From positions 1-64,000 of the forward strand of contig NZ_JACWAB010000007.1 of NCBI RefSeq assembly GCF_020483305.1: DNA of 64,000 nt, in the 5' to 3' direction. Origin of the DNA: Arthrobacter sp. UM1. Lineage in GTDB: Bacteria > Actinomycetota > Actinomycetes > Actinomycetales > Micrococcaceae. The translations under genes and the position numbers were made by a program. Positions 16,365-25,325 of the stretch are shown here, one piece after another. The first letter of the stretch is position 1, and each line of letters starts with the position of its first letter. Under the pieces are notes generated by a model. It ran no database searches. It was not told the origin of the DNA and saw nothing but the letters and a program-made list of their open reading frames with translations.

Positions 16365-17465
16365 GTGATCGTCACCGTCACCCTCAACCCGAGCATCGAC
16401 AAGACCGTCGAGCTCCCCGGCCCGCTCGCCGAAGGGCGGGTCCAGCGCGCGGTCCGGGCCTCGCAGCAGCCGGGCGGCAAGGGCGTCAACGTCGCCGCGG
16501 CGCTCCGCCTGGCCGGCGTCGAGGCCCTCGCCCTCTTCCCCGCCGACGAGGCCGACCCCTTCACCGCCGAGGTCCGCGCCTCCGGCCTCGCGGCCCTTCC
16601 GCTCCCCTCCGGCGGGCCCGTGCGCACCAACACGGCGCTGGTGGCCCCGGACGGCACGACGACGAAGGTCAATGAACCCGGCACGCCCCTCAGCGCCGAC
16701 CTGCTCGAAGAGGCCGCTCAGACCGTGGCCGCCCAGGCCCGGGGCGCCGAATGGCTGGTGCTCGCGGGATCGCTCCCGCCCGGCGCGCCCGCGGATCTCT
16801 ACGCGGAGCTGATCGGCCGGGTCCGCGAGGAGCTGGGAGCCCCGGAACCGGGGAACACGGGGACGGGGAGCAGAGCGCCGCGGATCGCCCTGGACACCTC
16901 GGACGAGCCCCTCCTGGCCGCCCTGGCCCCGGACCGCCCGCGCCATCAGCGTCCGGACCTCGTCAAGCCCAACGGGCACGAACTCGCGGACCTCGCCGGG
17001 ATGCCGGGCGAGGGAGACGCGCTCGAGGCCTCCCCCGAGCGGGCCGCCGAGGCCGCCCGGGCCCTCACCGCCCGCGGCGTCGGAACCGTGCTCGCCACCC
17101 TCGGAGGGAACGGCGCCGTGCTCGTCACGGCGGAGGAGGGGCCCGCAGCCGCGGAGGAAGCGCCCGCCGCCGGAGGAGCCCGTCCGGCCTCAGAGGCGCC
17201 CCTCGACGGCGGACAGACCCAGGCCTGGCACGCGATCCACGCGCCCGTGCCCGTCCGGTCCACCGTGGGCGCCGGGGACTCGGCTCTGGCCGGCTTCCTC
17301 GCGGCGTCCGTGGAGGGCCGCTCCCCTGAAGACAGCCTCCGCCGGGCCGTGGCCTACGGCTCCGCGGCAGCCTCCCTGCCCGGGACCACGGCGCCCCGGC
17401 CGGACCAGGTGACGGAGTCCGCCGTCGTCGTCGCCCCGATTCGCCCTGCCCACCCGCACCCGTGA
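16365..17465 (+). CDS. fruK: 1-phosphofructokinase
   Basis: The protein has 366 residues. IVTVTLNPSIDKTVEL and QPGGKGVNVAAAL at the start and GAGDSALAGF (catalytic Asp, anion hole) near the end are PfkB/FruK motifs. It phosphorylates fructose-1-phosphate to the 1,6-bisphosphate. The GTG at 16365 is used because homologs begin at this strand and GAGG lies 5 nt upstream; an ATG at 16283 would add 27 unconserved residues. It is about 40 residues longer than usual because of Ala/Glu/Gly-rich inserts near residues 160-175 and 255-285. fruA follows after 9 bp. No fruR-type regulator gene is seen beside it. Confidence 0.92.
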   Translation: MIVTVTLNPSIDKTVELPGPLAEGRVQRAVRASQQPGGKGVNVAAALRLAGVEALALFPADEADPFTAEVRASGLAALPLPSGGPVRTNTALVAPDGTTTKVNEPGTPLSADLLEEAAQTVAAQARGAEWLVLAGSLPPGAPADLYAELIGRVREELGAPEPGNTGTGSRAPRIALDTSDEPLLAALAPDRPRHQRPDLVKPNGHELADLAGMPGEGDALEASPERAAEAARALTARGVGTVLATLGGNGAVLVTAEEGPAAAEEAPAAGGARPASEAPLDGGQTQAWHAIHAPVPVRSTVGAGDSALAGFLAASVEGRSPEDSLRRAVAYGSAAASLPGTTAPRPDQVTESAVVVAPIRPAHPHP

Positions 17466-17474
17466 GGAACCGCC

Positions 17475-19523
17475 ATGAGTGACCTGATCACGCCGAGCCT
17501 CGTCTCCCTGGACGAGCCGCTCGGCTCCACGCGCCACGACGTCGTCCGCGCCCTGGCCGAGCGCATCGCCCGCGAGGGCCGCGCCTCGAACGCCGCGGGG
17601 CTCGAGGCGGACGCTCTCGCCCGCGAGGAGAAGACCGCCACGGGCGTGCCCGGCGGGATCGCCATCCCGCACTGCCGCTCCGAGCACGTGTCCGAGCCGA
17701 CGCTCGGCTTCGCCCGCCTCCCCGACGGCGTGGACTGGGGCGCCAAGGACGGGCCGGCGGACCTCGTGTTCTTCATCGCGGCGCCCGCCGGGGCCGACAA
17801 CGCCCACCTCGCGATCCTCTCCACACTGGCCCGCAGCCTCGTCCGGAAGGACTTCACGGCGGCGCTGCGCTCGGCCTCGAGCCGCGAGGAGCTGGTGCGG
17901 CTCGTGGAGGAGGTCGTGGCGCCGAAGAAGCCGAAGACGGAGACGCCGCAGGCCGAGCGGCCCGCTTCCGCGGCCGCCCCCGAGCGGCGCACCCGGCTTG
18001 TGGCCGTCACGGCCTGCCCCACGGGCATCGCCCACACGTTCATGGCCGCGGACGCGCTCTCCCAGGCCGCGGAGGAGGCCGGCGTCGAGCTCCACGTGGA
18101 GCCGCAGGGCTCCGGCACCGTCCGCCCCCTCGATCCACAGCTCATCCGGGACGCGGACGCCGTCCTCTTCGCCGTGGACGTGGACGTCCGGGACAAGGCC
18201 CGGTTCGCCGGCAAGCCCCTCGTCTCCGCGCCGGTCAAGCGCGGCATCGACGAGCCCGCCGAGATGATCCGCGAGGCCGTGGCCGCCGCCGGCGATCCGA
18301 ACGCCCGCCGGGTGCCGGCGGCGGAGGGCGGCGAGACGTCCGAGGGTCGCGGGGGCTCCCACGGCAGCGCGCACGACGGCGCTCAGAGCAGCTCCCGCGA
18401 GAGCTTCGGCGGCCGCGTGAAGCGCGTCCTGCTCACGGGCGTGAGCTACATGATCCCGTTCGTCGCGGCGGGCGGCCTGCTCATCGCGCTCGGCTTCCTC
18501 CTCGGCAGCTACGAGATCACGTCCGTCGCGGACAAGATGGTCCTCGAGAACTCGCTGTGGAACCTGCCCCAGAACATCCCCGAGCACGCGCCGCTCGGCT
18601 CGCTCGGGGCGTACCTCGGCGCGGTGTCCTTCAAGATCGGGCAGCTCTCCATGGGCTTCCTCGTCCCGGCGCTCGCCGGGTACATCGCGTACGGCATCGC
18701 GGACCGGCCGGGCATCGCACCGGGCTTCGTGGCCGGCGCGGTGGCGGGCTTCATGGGCGCCGGGTTCCTCGGCGGCATCGTGGGCGGTCTGCTCGCGGGC
18801 CTCGTCGCCGCCTGGCTCGGCTCGCGGACGGTCCCCCGGGCGGTGGCCTCGCTCATGCCGGTGGTCATCATCCCGCTCGTCGCGTCCATCGTGGCATCCG
18901 GGCTCATGGTCCTGCTGCTCGGCGGGCCGATCGCCGCGCTCACCAAGGCGCTCAACGACTGGCTCGCGGGCATGTCCGGCACCTCCGCCGTGCTGCTCGG
19001 CGTCATCCTGGGCCTCATGATGTGCTTCGACCTCGGCGGCCCCGTCAACAAGGTGGCCTACTCGTTCGCGGTGGCGGGCCTCGGCTCGGCCGCGCCGGGC
19101 AACAACGCGCCGCTCCTCATCATGGCTGCGGTCATGGCGGCGGGCATGGTCCCGCCCCTGGGCCTGGCGCTCGCGACCGCCGTCCGGCCGAGCCTCTTCA
19201 CCCCGGTGGAGCGCGAGAACGGCAAGTCCGCCTGGCTCCTCGGCTCGGTCTTCGTCTCCGAGGGGGCCATCCCGTTCGCGGCGGCCGACCCGCTGCGCGT
19301 CATCCCCGCCTCCATGCTGGGCGGCGCAGTCACGGGCGCGCTCTCGATGGGCCTCGGCGCGGCCTCCCGGGCTCCGCACGGCGGCCTCGTGGTGTTCTTC
19401 GCCATCGACCGCTTCTGGGCCTTCCTCCTCGCGGTCCTCGCGGGGATGGTGGTGACGGCGGCGGCCGTCGTCGTGCTCAAGAGCGCGGCTCGCCGGAAGC
19501 TGGACCGGGAGGCGGCCGCCTGA
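17475..19523 (+). CDS. fruA: PTS fructose transporter, EIIA-EIIB-EIIC fusion
   Basis: The protein has 682 residues. The EIIA domain carries the phosphorylated His66 in AIPHCRSEH, the EIIB domain the phosphorylated Cys181 in TACPTGIAHTF, and after a Gly/Ser-rich linker an EIIC membrane domain of about ten helices occupies residues 310-670 (GVSYMIPFVAAGGLL, DLGGPVNKVAY, SEGAIPFAAADPLRV). It imports fructose and delivers fructose-1-phosphate to FruK. GAGGAACC precedes the ATG. The operon ends at a perfect 25-bp palindrome. Confidence 0.95.
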   Translation: MSDLITPSLVSLDEPLGSTRHDVVRALAERIAREGRASNAAGLEADALAREEKTATGVPGGIAIPHCRSEHVSEPTLGFARLPDGVDWGAKDGPADLVFFIAAPAGADNAHLAILSTLARSLVRKDFTAALRSASSREELVRLVEEVVAPKKPKTETPQAERPASAAAPERRTRLVAVTACPTGIAHTFMAADALSQAAEEAGVELHVEPQGSGTVRPLDPQLIRDADAVLFAVDVDVRDKARFAGKPLVSAPVKRGIDEPAEMIREAVAAAGDPNARRVPAAEGGETSEGRGGSHGSAHDGAQSSSRESFGGRVKRVLLTGVSYMIPFVAAGGLLIALGFLLGSYEITSVADKMVLENSLWNLPQNIPEHAPLGSLGAYLGAVSFKIGQLSMGFLVPALAGYIAYGIADRPGIAPGFVAGAVAGFMGAGFLGGIVGGLLAGLVAAWLGSRTVPRAVASLMPVVIIPLVASIVASGLMVLLLGGPIAALTKALNDWLAGMSGTSAVLLGVILGLMMCFDLGGPVNKVAYSFAVAGLGSAAPGNNAPLLIMAAVMAAGMVPPLGLALATAVRPSLFTPVERENGKSAWLLGSVFVSEGAIPFAAADPLRVIPASMLGGAVTGALSMGLGAASRAPHGGLVVFFAIDRFWAFLLAVLAGMVVTAAAVVVLKSAARRKLDREAAA

Positions 19524-19570
19524 CGGGGCACTCCCGCCCCTGCCCGCCCCCTGCCCCCCCTCCTGAACCG

Positions 19571-19626
19571 TTTGTGGCGCGTTTCGTGCGAAATCGAGCC
19601 TGATTTCGCACGAAACGCGCCACAAA
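19571..19626. repeat. Dispersed palindrome, copy B (perfect)
   Basis: Arms 19571-19595 and 19602-19626 pair perfectly over 25 bp with a 6-nt loop. It separates the convergent fruA and pstB genes and could end transcription from both sides. It shares TTTGTGGCGCGTTTCGTGC with copies A and C. Confidence 0.92.
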
Positions 19627-19669
19627 TCCTCCGAATGGAGGGGCGGGAGGAGGGGGGGGAGGCAGCCCC

Positions 19670-20449
19670 TTATCCGAAGCGGCCTGAGACGTACGCCTCG
19701 GTCTCCTCGTGGGCGGGGTTGTTGAAGATCTTCGAGGTGTCGTCGTACTCGATGAGCTTGCCGGGCTTGCCCGTGCCCGCGATGTTGAAGAACGCCGTCT
19801 TCTCCGCCACGCGCGCCGCCTGCTGCATGTTGTGCGTCACGATGACCACCGTGTAGTCCTCCTTCAGCTCCTGGATGAGGTCCTCGATGGCCAGGGTGGA
19901 GATGGGATCGAGCGCGGAGGCCGGCTCGTCCATGAGGATCACGTCCGGCTTCACCGCGATGGTCCGGGCGATGCAGAGGCGCTGCTGCTGGCCGCCCGAG
20001 AGGCCGGAGCCGGGCTTGTCGAGGCGGTCCTTGACCTCGTTCCAGAGGTTGGCGCCCTGGAGGGACTTCTCCACGAGCGCGTCCGCGTCGGACTTCGAGA
20101 TGCGCTTGCTGTTCAGGCGCACGCCGGCCAGGACGTTCTCGCGGATGGACATCGTGGGGAACGGGTTGGGGCGCTGGAAGACCATGCCCACCTGGCTGCG
20201 GACGTTGACGGGGTCCACGCCGGGCCCGTAGAGGTCCTCGCCGTCGAGCAGCACCTCGCCCTTGGCGTAGGCGCCCGGGATGACCTCGTGCATGCGGTTG
20301 AGCGTGCGGAGGAACGTGGACTTGCCGCAGCCGGACGGGCCGATGAAGGCCGTCACGGAGCGCGGCGCGATGTTCATGCTGACGCCCTCCACAGCGAGGA
20401 ACTTGCCGTAGTAGACGTTGAGGTCGGTCACGTCGATGCGCTTGGACAT
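19670..20449 (-). CDS. pstB: Phosphate ABC transporter ATP-binding protein
   Basis: The protein has 259 residues. Walker A is GPSGCGKST, the signature [16 protein letters not shown] and Walker [14 protein letters not shown], with H-loop [15 protein letters not shown] near the C-terminus is typical of PstB. It is the cytosolic ATPase of the high-affinity phosphate importer, last gene of pstSCAB. It starts 52 bp after pstA. Confidence 0.97.
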   Translation of the reverse strand: MSKRIDVTDLNVYYGKFLAVEGVSMNIAPRSVTAFIGPSGCGKSTFLRTLNRMHEVIPGAYAKGEVLLDGEDLYGPGVDPVNVRSQVGMVFQRPNPFPTMSIRENVLAGVRLNSKRISKSDADALVEKSLQGANLWNEVKDRLDKPGSGLSGGQQQRLCIARTIAVKPDVILMDEPASALDPISTLAIEDLIQELKEDYTVVIVTHNMQQAARVAEKTAFFNIAGTGKPGKLIEYDDTSKIFNNPAHEETEAYVSGRFG

Positions 20450-20501
20450 GGGGTGAATCCTTTTCTCGAATCCGGGTTGGGGCTGGGCCGCGCCGCGAGG
20501 C

Positions 20502-21626
20502 TCAGCGCCCGCCCTTCGGGGCGAAGTACTTGGCGATCATGCGGGACGCGAGGTTGAGCAGCATGACCAGGAGGATGAGCAGGAGCGCCGCGCCCCAGGC
20601 CCGCTGGGAGCTCGGATCCGCGTAGGACGGGTTGAGCGGGTTCTGGATGAGCGAGTAGATGTACACCGGCAGGGAGGCCATCCAGTCGTTGAACGCGTTC
20701 GCGTTGATGCGGGTCGTGATGCCCGCGGTGACGAGGATCGGGGCGGTCTCGCCGATGACGCGGGCGATCGCGAGCGTCACGCCGGACGCGATGCCGCTGA
20801 TCGCCGTCGGCACCACCACCTTCATGATGGTGCGCCACTTGCGCACGCCGAGCGCGTAGCTCGCCTCGCGCAGCTCGTTCGGCACCACGCGCAGCATCTC
20901 CTCGGTGGAGCGCACCACCACGGGGATCATGAGCACCGAGAGCGCGACGGCGGCCACGATGCCCATGCGCGTGCCCGGCCCGGAGATCACGGCGAAGAGG
21001 GCCGCCGCAAAGAGACCGGCCACGATGGAGGGGATGCCGGTCATGACGTCCACGAAGAACGTGATGCCGCGCGAGAGGCGGTTCCCCCGGCCGTACTCCA
21101 CGAGGTAGACGGCGGTGAGCAGGCCGATCGGCACGGAGATGAGCGTGGCCCAGAAGGTGATGATGACGGTGCCGACGAGCGCGTGGTAGGCGCCGCCGAG
21201 GACAGGTCCCGTGCCCGCCATCGCCTTCTTGTCGGCGAGGCCGGAGACGCCGTTCATCGAGGTCGTGAGGAAGCCCGGGGTGAAGAGGCCGGGGATGCCC
21301 TTCTCGAGCACCGTCCAGAGGACGGACACGAGCGGCAGGAGCGCGATAATGAACGCGCCCCAGACGAGGTAACGGAAGAGGCGGTCCGTGGCCTTCCGTC
21401 CGCCCTCGACTCCGCGGGCGGCGGCGTACATGCCGATGACGAACAGGACGGCCGCCACGATGCCCGTGAGGAAGAGACCGAACCCGGCGAGGGCCTTGAG
21501 CGCGAACGCCACGGCGATCGCGACGACGGCGACGACGGCCGGCACCCACTTCGGCAGGCGCCCCCGGGTGAGGTGTCCGCGGCGTGAGGTGAGCGCCGCG
21601 GTGCGCGGGTCAATGCTGTGTGACAT
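20502..21626 (-). CDS. pstA: Phosphate ABC transporter permease PstA
   Basis: The protein has 374 residues, longer than the usual 290-300 because of an N-terminal extension with two extra hydrophobic segments ([21 protein letters not shown] and [18 protein letters not shown]). The core with about six helices and the EAA-like loop [23 protein letters not shown] is typical. The ATG overlaps the pstC stop (TGATG). Confidence 0.95.
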   Translation of the reverse strand: MSHSIDPRTAALTSRRGHLTRGRLPKWVPAVVAVVAIAVAFALKALAGFGLFLTGIVAAVLFVIGMYAAARGVEGGRKATDRLFRYLVWGAFIIALLPLVSVLWTVLEKGIPGLFTPGFLTTSMNGVSGLADKKAMAGTGPVLGGAYHALVGTVIITFWATLISVPIGLLTAVYLVEYGRGNRLSRGITFFVDVMTGIPSIVAGLFAAALFAVISGPGTRMGIVAAVALSVLMIPVVVRSTEEMLRVVPNELREASYALGVRKWRTIMKVVVPTAISGIASGVTLAIARVIGETAPILVTAGITTRINANAFNDWMASLPVYIYSLIQNPLNPSYADPSSQRAWGAALLLILLVMLLNLASRMIAKYFAPKGGR

Positions 21627-22561
21627 CAGTTGGCTCCCGAGAATTCCTTGTTGCGGGTGACGACCCAGCGGGCCGCGAGGTTGACCGCGAGCGTGATGAC
21701 GAACAGGACGAGGCCCGCCGCGATGAGCTCGTTCATGCGCATGCCGAACGCCTCGGGGAAGTTGAGGGCGATCTCGGCGGGGATCGTCTGGTTGCCGGAC
21801 TTGATGAGGCTCGCGGTGAGCGCGCCCGAGGAGAGGACGAGCGTCACGGCCATCGTCTCGCCGAGCGCGCGGCCGAGGCCGAGCATGACGCCCGAGATGA
21901 TGCCGGGCTTGGCGAACGGCAGCACGGACATGCGGATCATCTCCCAGCGGGTGGCGCCGAGGGCCAGGGCCGCCTCCTCGTGCAGGCGCGGGACCTGGAG
22001 GAAGAGCTCGCGGGAGATGGAGGTGATGATCGGCAGGATCATGACGGCGAGGACGATGCTCGCCGTGAGCAGCGTGCGGCCGGTCTCCGAGGCGGGGCCG
22101 CCGAAGAACGGCAGGAAGCCGAGGTTGTCCGCGAGCCACGCGTAGGGGCCGGCAAGGTTCGGGGCGAGGAACGCGATGCCCCACGCGCCGTAGACCACGG
22201 AGGGGATGGCGGCGAGGAGGTCGATCACGTAGCCGAGCACGGAGGCCGCGCGCCGGTGCGCGTAGTGCGAGATGAAGAGGGCGACTCCGACACCGATGGG
22301 GGTGGCGATGACGAGCGCGATGAGCGAGGCGACGACCGTGCCGATGACGAACGGCCAGACGTACGCGAAGAACCCGGCTCCGCCGGTGGAGGCGCTGGCC
22401 GGGGCGATGAGAGCGGGCCAGGCCTGGACGACCAGGAAGACGGCGACGCAGGCGAGGACGACGAGGATCAGGATGCCCGCGCCGAGGGACAGGCCGGAGA
22501 AGACCTTGTCGCCGGTGCGCCCTGCGGAGGAGCGTTTCGGTGCAGCTGTCGAAGAGGACAC
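21626..22561 (-). CDS. pstC: Phosphate ABC transporter permease PstC
   Basis: The protein has 311 residues with six predicted helices. SIPSVVYGAWGI-like and the EAA loop LHEEAALALGATRWEMIRMSVLP mark PstC. It forms the membrane channel with PstA. The start is GTG with only a weak ribosome site; the 116-bp gap after pstS is short enough for one transcript. Confidence 0.95.
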   Translation of the reverse strand: MSSSTAAPKRSSAGRTGDKVFSGLSLGAGILILVVLACVAVFLVVQAWPALIAPASASTGGAGFFAYVWPFVIGTVVASLIALVIATPIGVGVALFISHYAHRRAASVLGYVIDLLAAIPSVVYGAWGIAFLAPNLAGPYAWLADNLGFLPFFGGPASETGRTLLTASIVLAVMILPIITSISRELFLQVPRLHEEAALALGATRWEMIRMSVLPFAKPGIISGVMLGLGRALGETMAVTLVLSSGALTASLIKSGNQTIPAEIALNFPEAFGMRMNELIAAGLVLFVITLAVNLAARWVVTRNKEFSGAN

Positions 22562-22677
22562 GTCACAATCTTTCGGTCGGAAGGAGTGGCGGGACGCCCC
22601 GCCGGGGCCTCACGGGGGAAAGGCCGCGGCGGCGTCGTCCACTGCGACGCGCACCGCGGCCTCACCGCCTGGGGCGC

Positions 22678-23784
22678 TTACTTGCCGGACTTGATGCCCT
22701 CGACGGCCTCGGTGGCCTTCTTGGAGAGCTCCGACGAGATGGGCGCGCTGCCCGCGGCCTCCGAAGCGGCCTTCTGGCCTTCCTCCGAGACGACGTACTT
22801 GGCCCACGCCTTGACCGTGTCGGCGGTCTTCGCGTCCTTGTAGGAGGAGCAGAAGACCTGGTAGGAGGCGAGGATGGCCGGGTAGGCGCCCTTCTCCGTG
22901 GTCTTGCGGTCGAGCTTGAGCGCGAGGTCCGTCTTGGAGCCCTCGTGCTTCGGCTTGGCGGCGTCGAGGGCCTTCGTGGCCCCTTCCTTGGACGGCTTGA
23001 CGTACTCGCTGCCGACCTTGAGGCTCACGGTGCCGAGGTCGCCCACGGCGGACTCGTCGGCGTAGCCGACCGCGCCCTTGGTGCCCTTGACCGTGGAGAC
23101 GACGCCGTCGGTGCCCTTGGCGGACTCGCCCTTGAGCGAGGACGGCCAGGACTGGGCCTTCTCCTCCGGCCAGGCGCCCTCGCCGGCCTTGTTGAGGTAG
23201 TCGGTGAAGTTGTCGGTCGTGCCCGACTCGTCCGAGCGGTGGACCGGCGTGATCGCGGTGTCGGGGAGGTCGACGCCGCTGTTCTGCTTCTTGATCTCCG
23301 GGTCGTTCCACTTGGCGATCTCGCCGCGCATGATCTTGGCGGTCGTCTTCGCGTCGAGCTTGAGCTCCTTGACGCCCGGGAGGTTGAACGTCACCGCGAT
23401 CGGGGAGACGTACGTGGGAACCTCGATGATGCCGGAGGAGCAGGTCTTCTTGACCTGGGAGAGCTCCTCGTCCTTGAAGGACGAGTCCGTGCCCGCGAAC
23501 TGGGCGCCGCCGGCGATGAACGCCTTGCGGCCCGCGCCGGAGCCGTCAGGCGAGTAGTCCGCCTTGGCGCCGGAGTTGGCGTTCTGGAACTGGGTCATCC
23601 ACTCGTTCATCGCGGCCTTCTGCGCGGAAGAGCCGATGCCCTTGATCTGGCCCGAGACGTTCGAGCCCTTGGGGGCGGTGTCGCCGCCGCTGTTGCCCGA
23701 GGGGTTGTCGGAGCCGCACGCGCTCAGCGCGAGCGCCGCAACGGAGAGAACAGCCGCTGCACGGCCGATGCGAATCGCCTTCAC
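22678..23784 (-). CDS. pstS: Phosphate-binding lipoprotein PstS
   Basis: The protein has 368 residues. A short basic start, a hydrophobic core and the lipobox LSACG mark a lipoprotein. The mature part has IKGIGSSAQKAAMNEW and the SDESGTTDNFTDYL phosphate-binding loop of PstS. The GTG at 23784 (MKAIRIGRAAAV) is preferred because AAGGATGGA sits at proper distance; the ATG at 23793 lies directly against that site. It captures phosphate outside the membrane for PstCAB. Confidence 0.95.
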   Translation of the reverse strand: MKAIRIGRAAAVLSVAALALSACGSDNPSGNSGGDTAPKGSNVSGQIKGIGSSAQKAAMNEWMTQFQNANSGAKADYSPDGSGAGRKAFIAGGAQFAGTDSSFKDEELSQVKKTCSSGIIEVPTYVSPIAVTFNLPGVKELKLDAKTTAKIMRGEIAKWNDPEIKKQNSGVDLPDTAITPVHRSDESGTTDNFTDYLNKAGEGAWPEEKAQSWPSSLKGESAKGTDGVVSTVKGTKGAVGYADESAVGDLGTVSLKVGSEYVKPSKEGATKALDAAKPKHEGSKTDLALKLDRKTTEKGAYPAILASYQVFCSSYKDAKTADTVKAWAKYVVSEEGQKAASEAAGSAPISSELSKKATEAVEGIKSGK

Positions 23785-23880
23785 GAGGTCCATCCTTCTG
23801 GTGGAACGAGGCGGAGCTGGGGGTTCGCTCCGCGAGGTACGCTCCAGAACTTAGGGTCGCCATGTGAATTGACGGCGCGG

Positions 23881-23902
23881 AGAGTGTGAACAGCCGGTGA
23901 AC
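23881..23902 (-). promoter_or_regulatory. PHO box (PhoP binding site) of pstS
   Basis: On the minus strand two adjacent 11-nt direct repeats read GTTCACCGGCT and GTTCACACTCT, as in the Streptomyces PHO box (GTTCACC units every 11 nt). They lie about 100 bp before the pstS start with a TAAGTT -10 candidate at 23848-23853 between. PhoP would induce the operon under phosphate limitation. Confidence 0.85.
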
Positions 23903-23993
23903 GACGGCGGACCATTCCCAGCCTGTGCCCAACCTCACATTTTCGTTCCCCGCGTCCAGGCGGGGCGAAGCCGTGCTCACTAGACTGAGTCGG

Positions 23994-25187
23994 GTGACGG
24001 CGAGAGTGAGCAGGGACGAGGAGCACGCGGAGGCGAACCGCGGGCTCTTCGCCGTCGCGCGCCGCACCCCGGGGCTCCTCGGAGCCCGGGCCCGCCAGGG
24101 CGTCCGCCGCATGAAGTCGGGCTTCCGCCCGGCCCTGCAGATGACCATCTGCGCGGTGAGCGCCTTCTTCTTCGCCCACTCCGTCCTGGGGCACCAGGGC
24201 CCCATTTTCGCCGCGACGAGCGCGCTCATCTCCCTCGGCTTCGGCGTGGACTCCCACCTGACCCGGGCCATCGAGGTGACGCTCGGCTGCACGCTCGGCG
24301 TGCTCATCGGGGACACCGTGCTCCACCTGTTCGGCGCGGGCGTCTGGCAGGCGGCGCTCATGCTGTTCTTCTCCATCATGATGGCCCGCTTCCTGGACCC
24401 CTCGCCCATCCTCGCCACGCAGATGGGCCTGCAGTCCCTGCTCGTGGTGCTCTTGCCGCTGCAGGCCGGCGGGCCGTTCACGCGCAGCATTGACGCGGTG
24501 ATCGGCGGGTCCTTCGCCCTCGTGCTCATCGCCCTCTGGCCGCAGGACCCCCGCCGGGAGTCCCACTCGAGCGCCCGGGACGCCCTCAACGAGTTCGCGG
24601 GCATCCTCCGGGAGTGCGCGGGCGCGCTCGCCTACTCGGACTCGACGATGGCGTGGCACGCGCTCGTCCGCGCGCGGAACTTCCACCCGACGCTGGAGAA
24701 GGCGGGCAAGTCCATCTCCCACGCGGCCGAGGTGGCCCGCATCTCCCCGATGTACCGCACCCACCGGGCCGAGATCCTCAACCTCTCCGAGAGCATCAAG
24801 TTCATCGACCTCGCGGTCCGCAACATCCGCGTCTTCGCACGCCGCCTCTCCTCCGCGATCACCAACACGGCCCTCACCGCCGAGGCCCAGGGGCAGATCA
24901 GCCACGTCCTCGAGATGGCGGCCGAGGGCACGGAGGCCCTCGCCCTCGGCCTCGCGGAGACGACGGCGGGCGCCCGGGACCGCCAGCTGCGGCGCGCCCG
25001 GAGGTCCCTGCACGACGTCGCCTCGCGCCTCTCCCCCGAGGGCCTGGAGGTCTCCACGCTCGAGGGCGAGTCGCTCATCCTCATCCTGCGCCCGCTCATC
25101 GTGGACCTCCTCGAGTCCACGGGCCTCTCGCACGAGGACGCCCGGGAGCATCTCCCCTCCCTCGCCGTGCCCGACGACGGGCTCTGA
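23994..25187 (+). CDS. FUSC-family (aromatic acid exporter-like) membrane protein
   Basis: About 397 residues. After an N-terminal cytosolic stretch, six hydrophobic segments lie at about residues 45-185 (LQMTICAVSAFFFAHSVLG, GCTLGVLIGDTVLHLFG, ALMLFFSIMMARFL, LQSLLVVLLPL, GGSFALVLIALWP). A 200-residue helical cytosolic domain follows. This is half of the FUSC/ArAE layout. The GTG at 23994 is used because TAGACT (23981-23986) is a -10 box placed for a leaderless transcript; a GTG at 23925 would start inside the promoter. Substrate unknown. Confidence 0.75.
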   Translation: MTARVSRDEEHAEANRGLFAVARRTPGLLGARARQGVRRMKSGFRPALQMTICAVSAFFFAHSVLGHQGPIFAATSALISLGFGVDSHLTRAIEVTLGCTLGVLIGDTVLHLFGAGVWQAALMLFFSIMMARFLDPSPILATQMGLQSLLVVLLPLQAGGPFTRSIDAVIGGSFALVLIALWPQDPRRESHSSARDALNEFAGILRECAGALAYSDSTMAWHALVRARNFHPTLEKAGKSISHAAEVARISPMYRTHRAEILNLSESIKFIDLAVRNIRVFARRLSSAITNTALTAEAQGQISHVLEMAAEGTEALALGLAETTAGARDRQLRRARRSLHDVASRLSPEGLEVSTLEGESLILILRPLIVDLLESTGLSHEDAREHLPSLAVPDDGL

Positions 25188-25325
25188 GCCGGGCGCTGAG
25201 CTGGGGTCAGAGGCCGAGGTCAGAGCCGGGGTCCGCGCCGGGCGGCGAGCCGGCGCCAGAGCAGGGGGGGCTTCTCCGGCCCGCGTCGGCTTAGAGTGTC
25301 CACCCCTGGTGGAAGACTGGTGTGC

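Noticed and set aside
15549-17465. A 638-residue start for fruK
   Set aside because: The upstream part is antisense to the membrane-protein gene. FruK begins at the IVTVTLNPSIDK strand.
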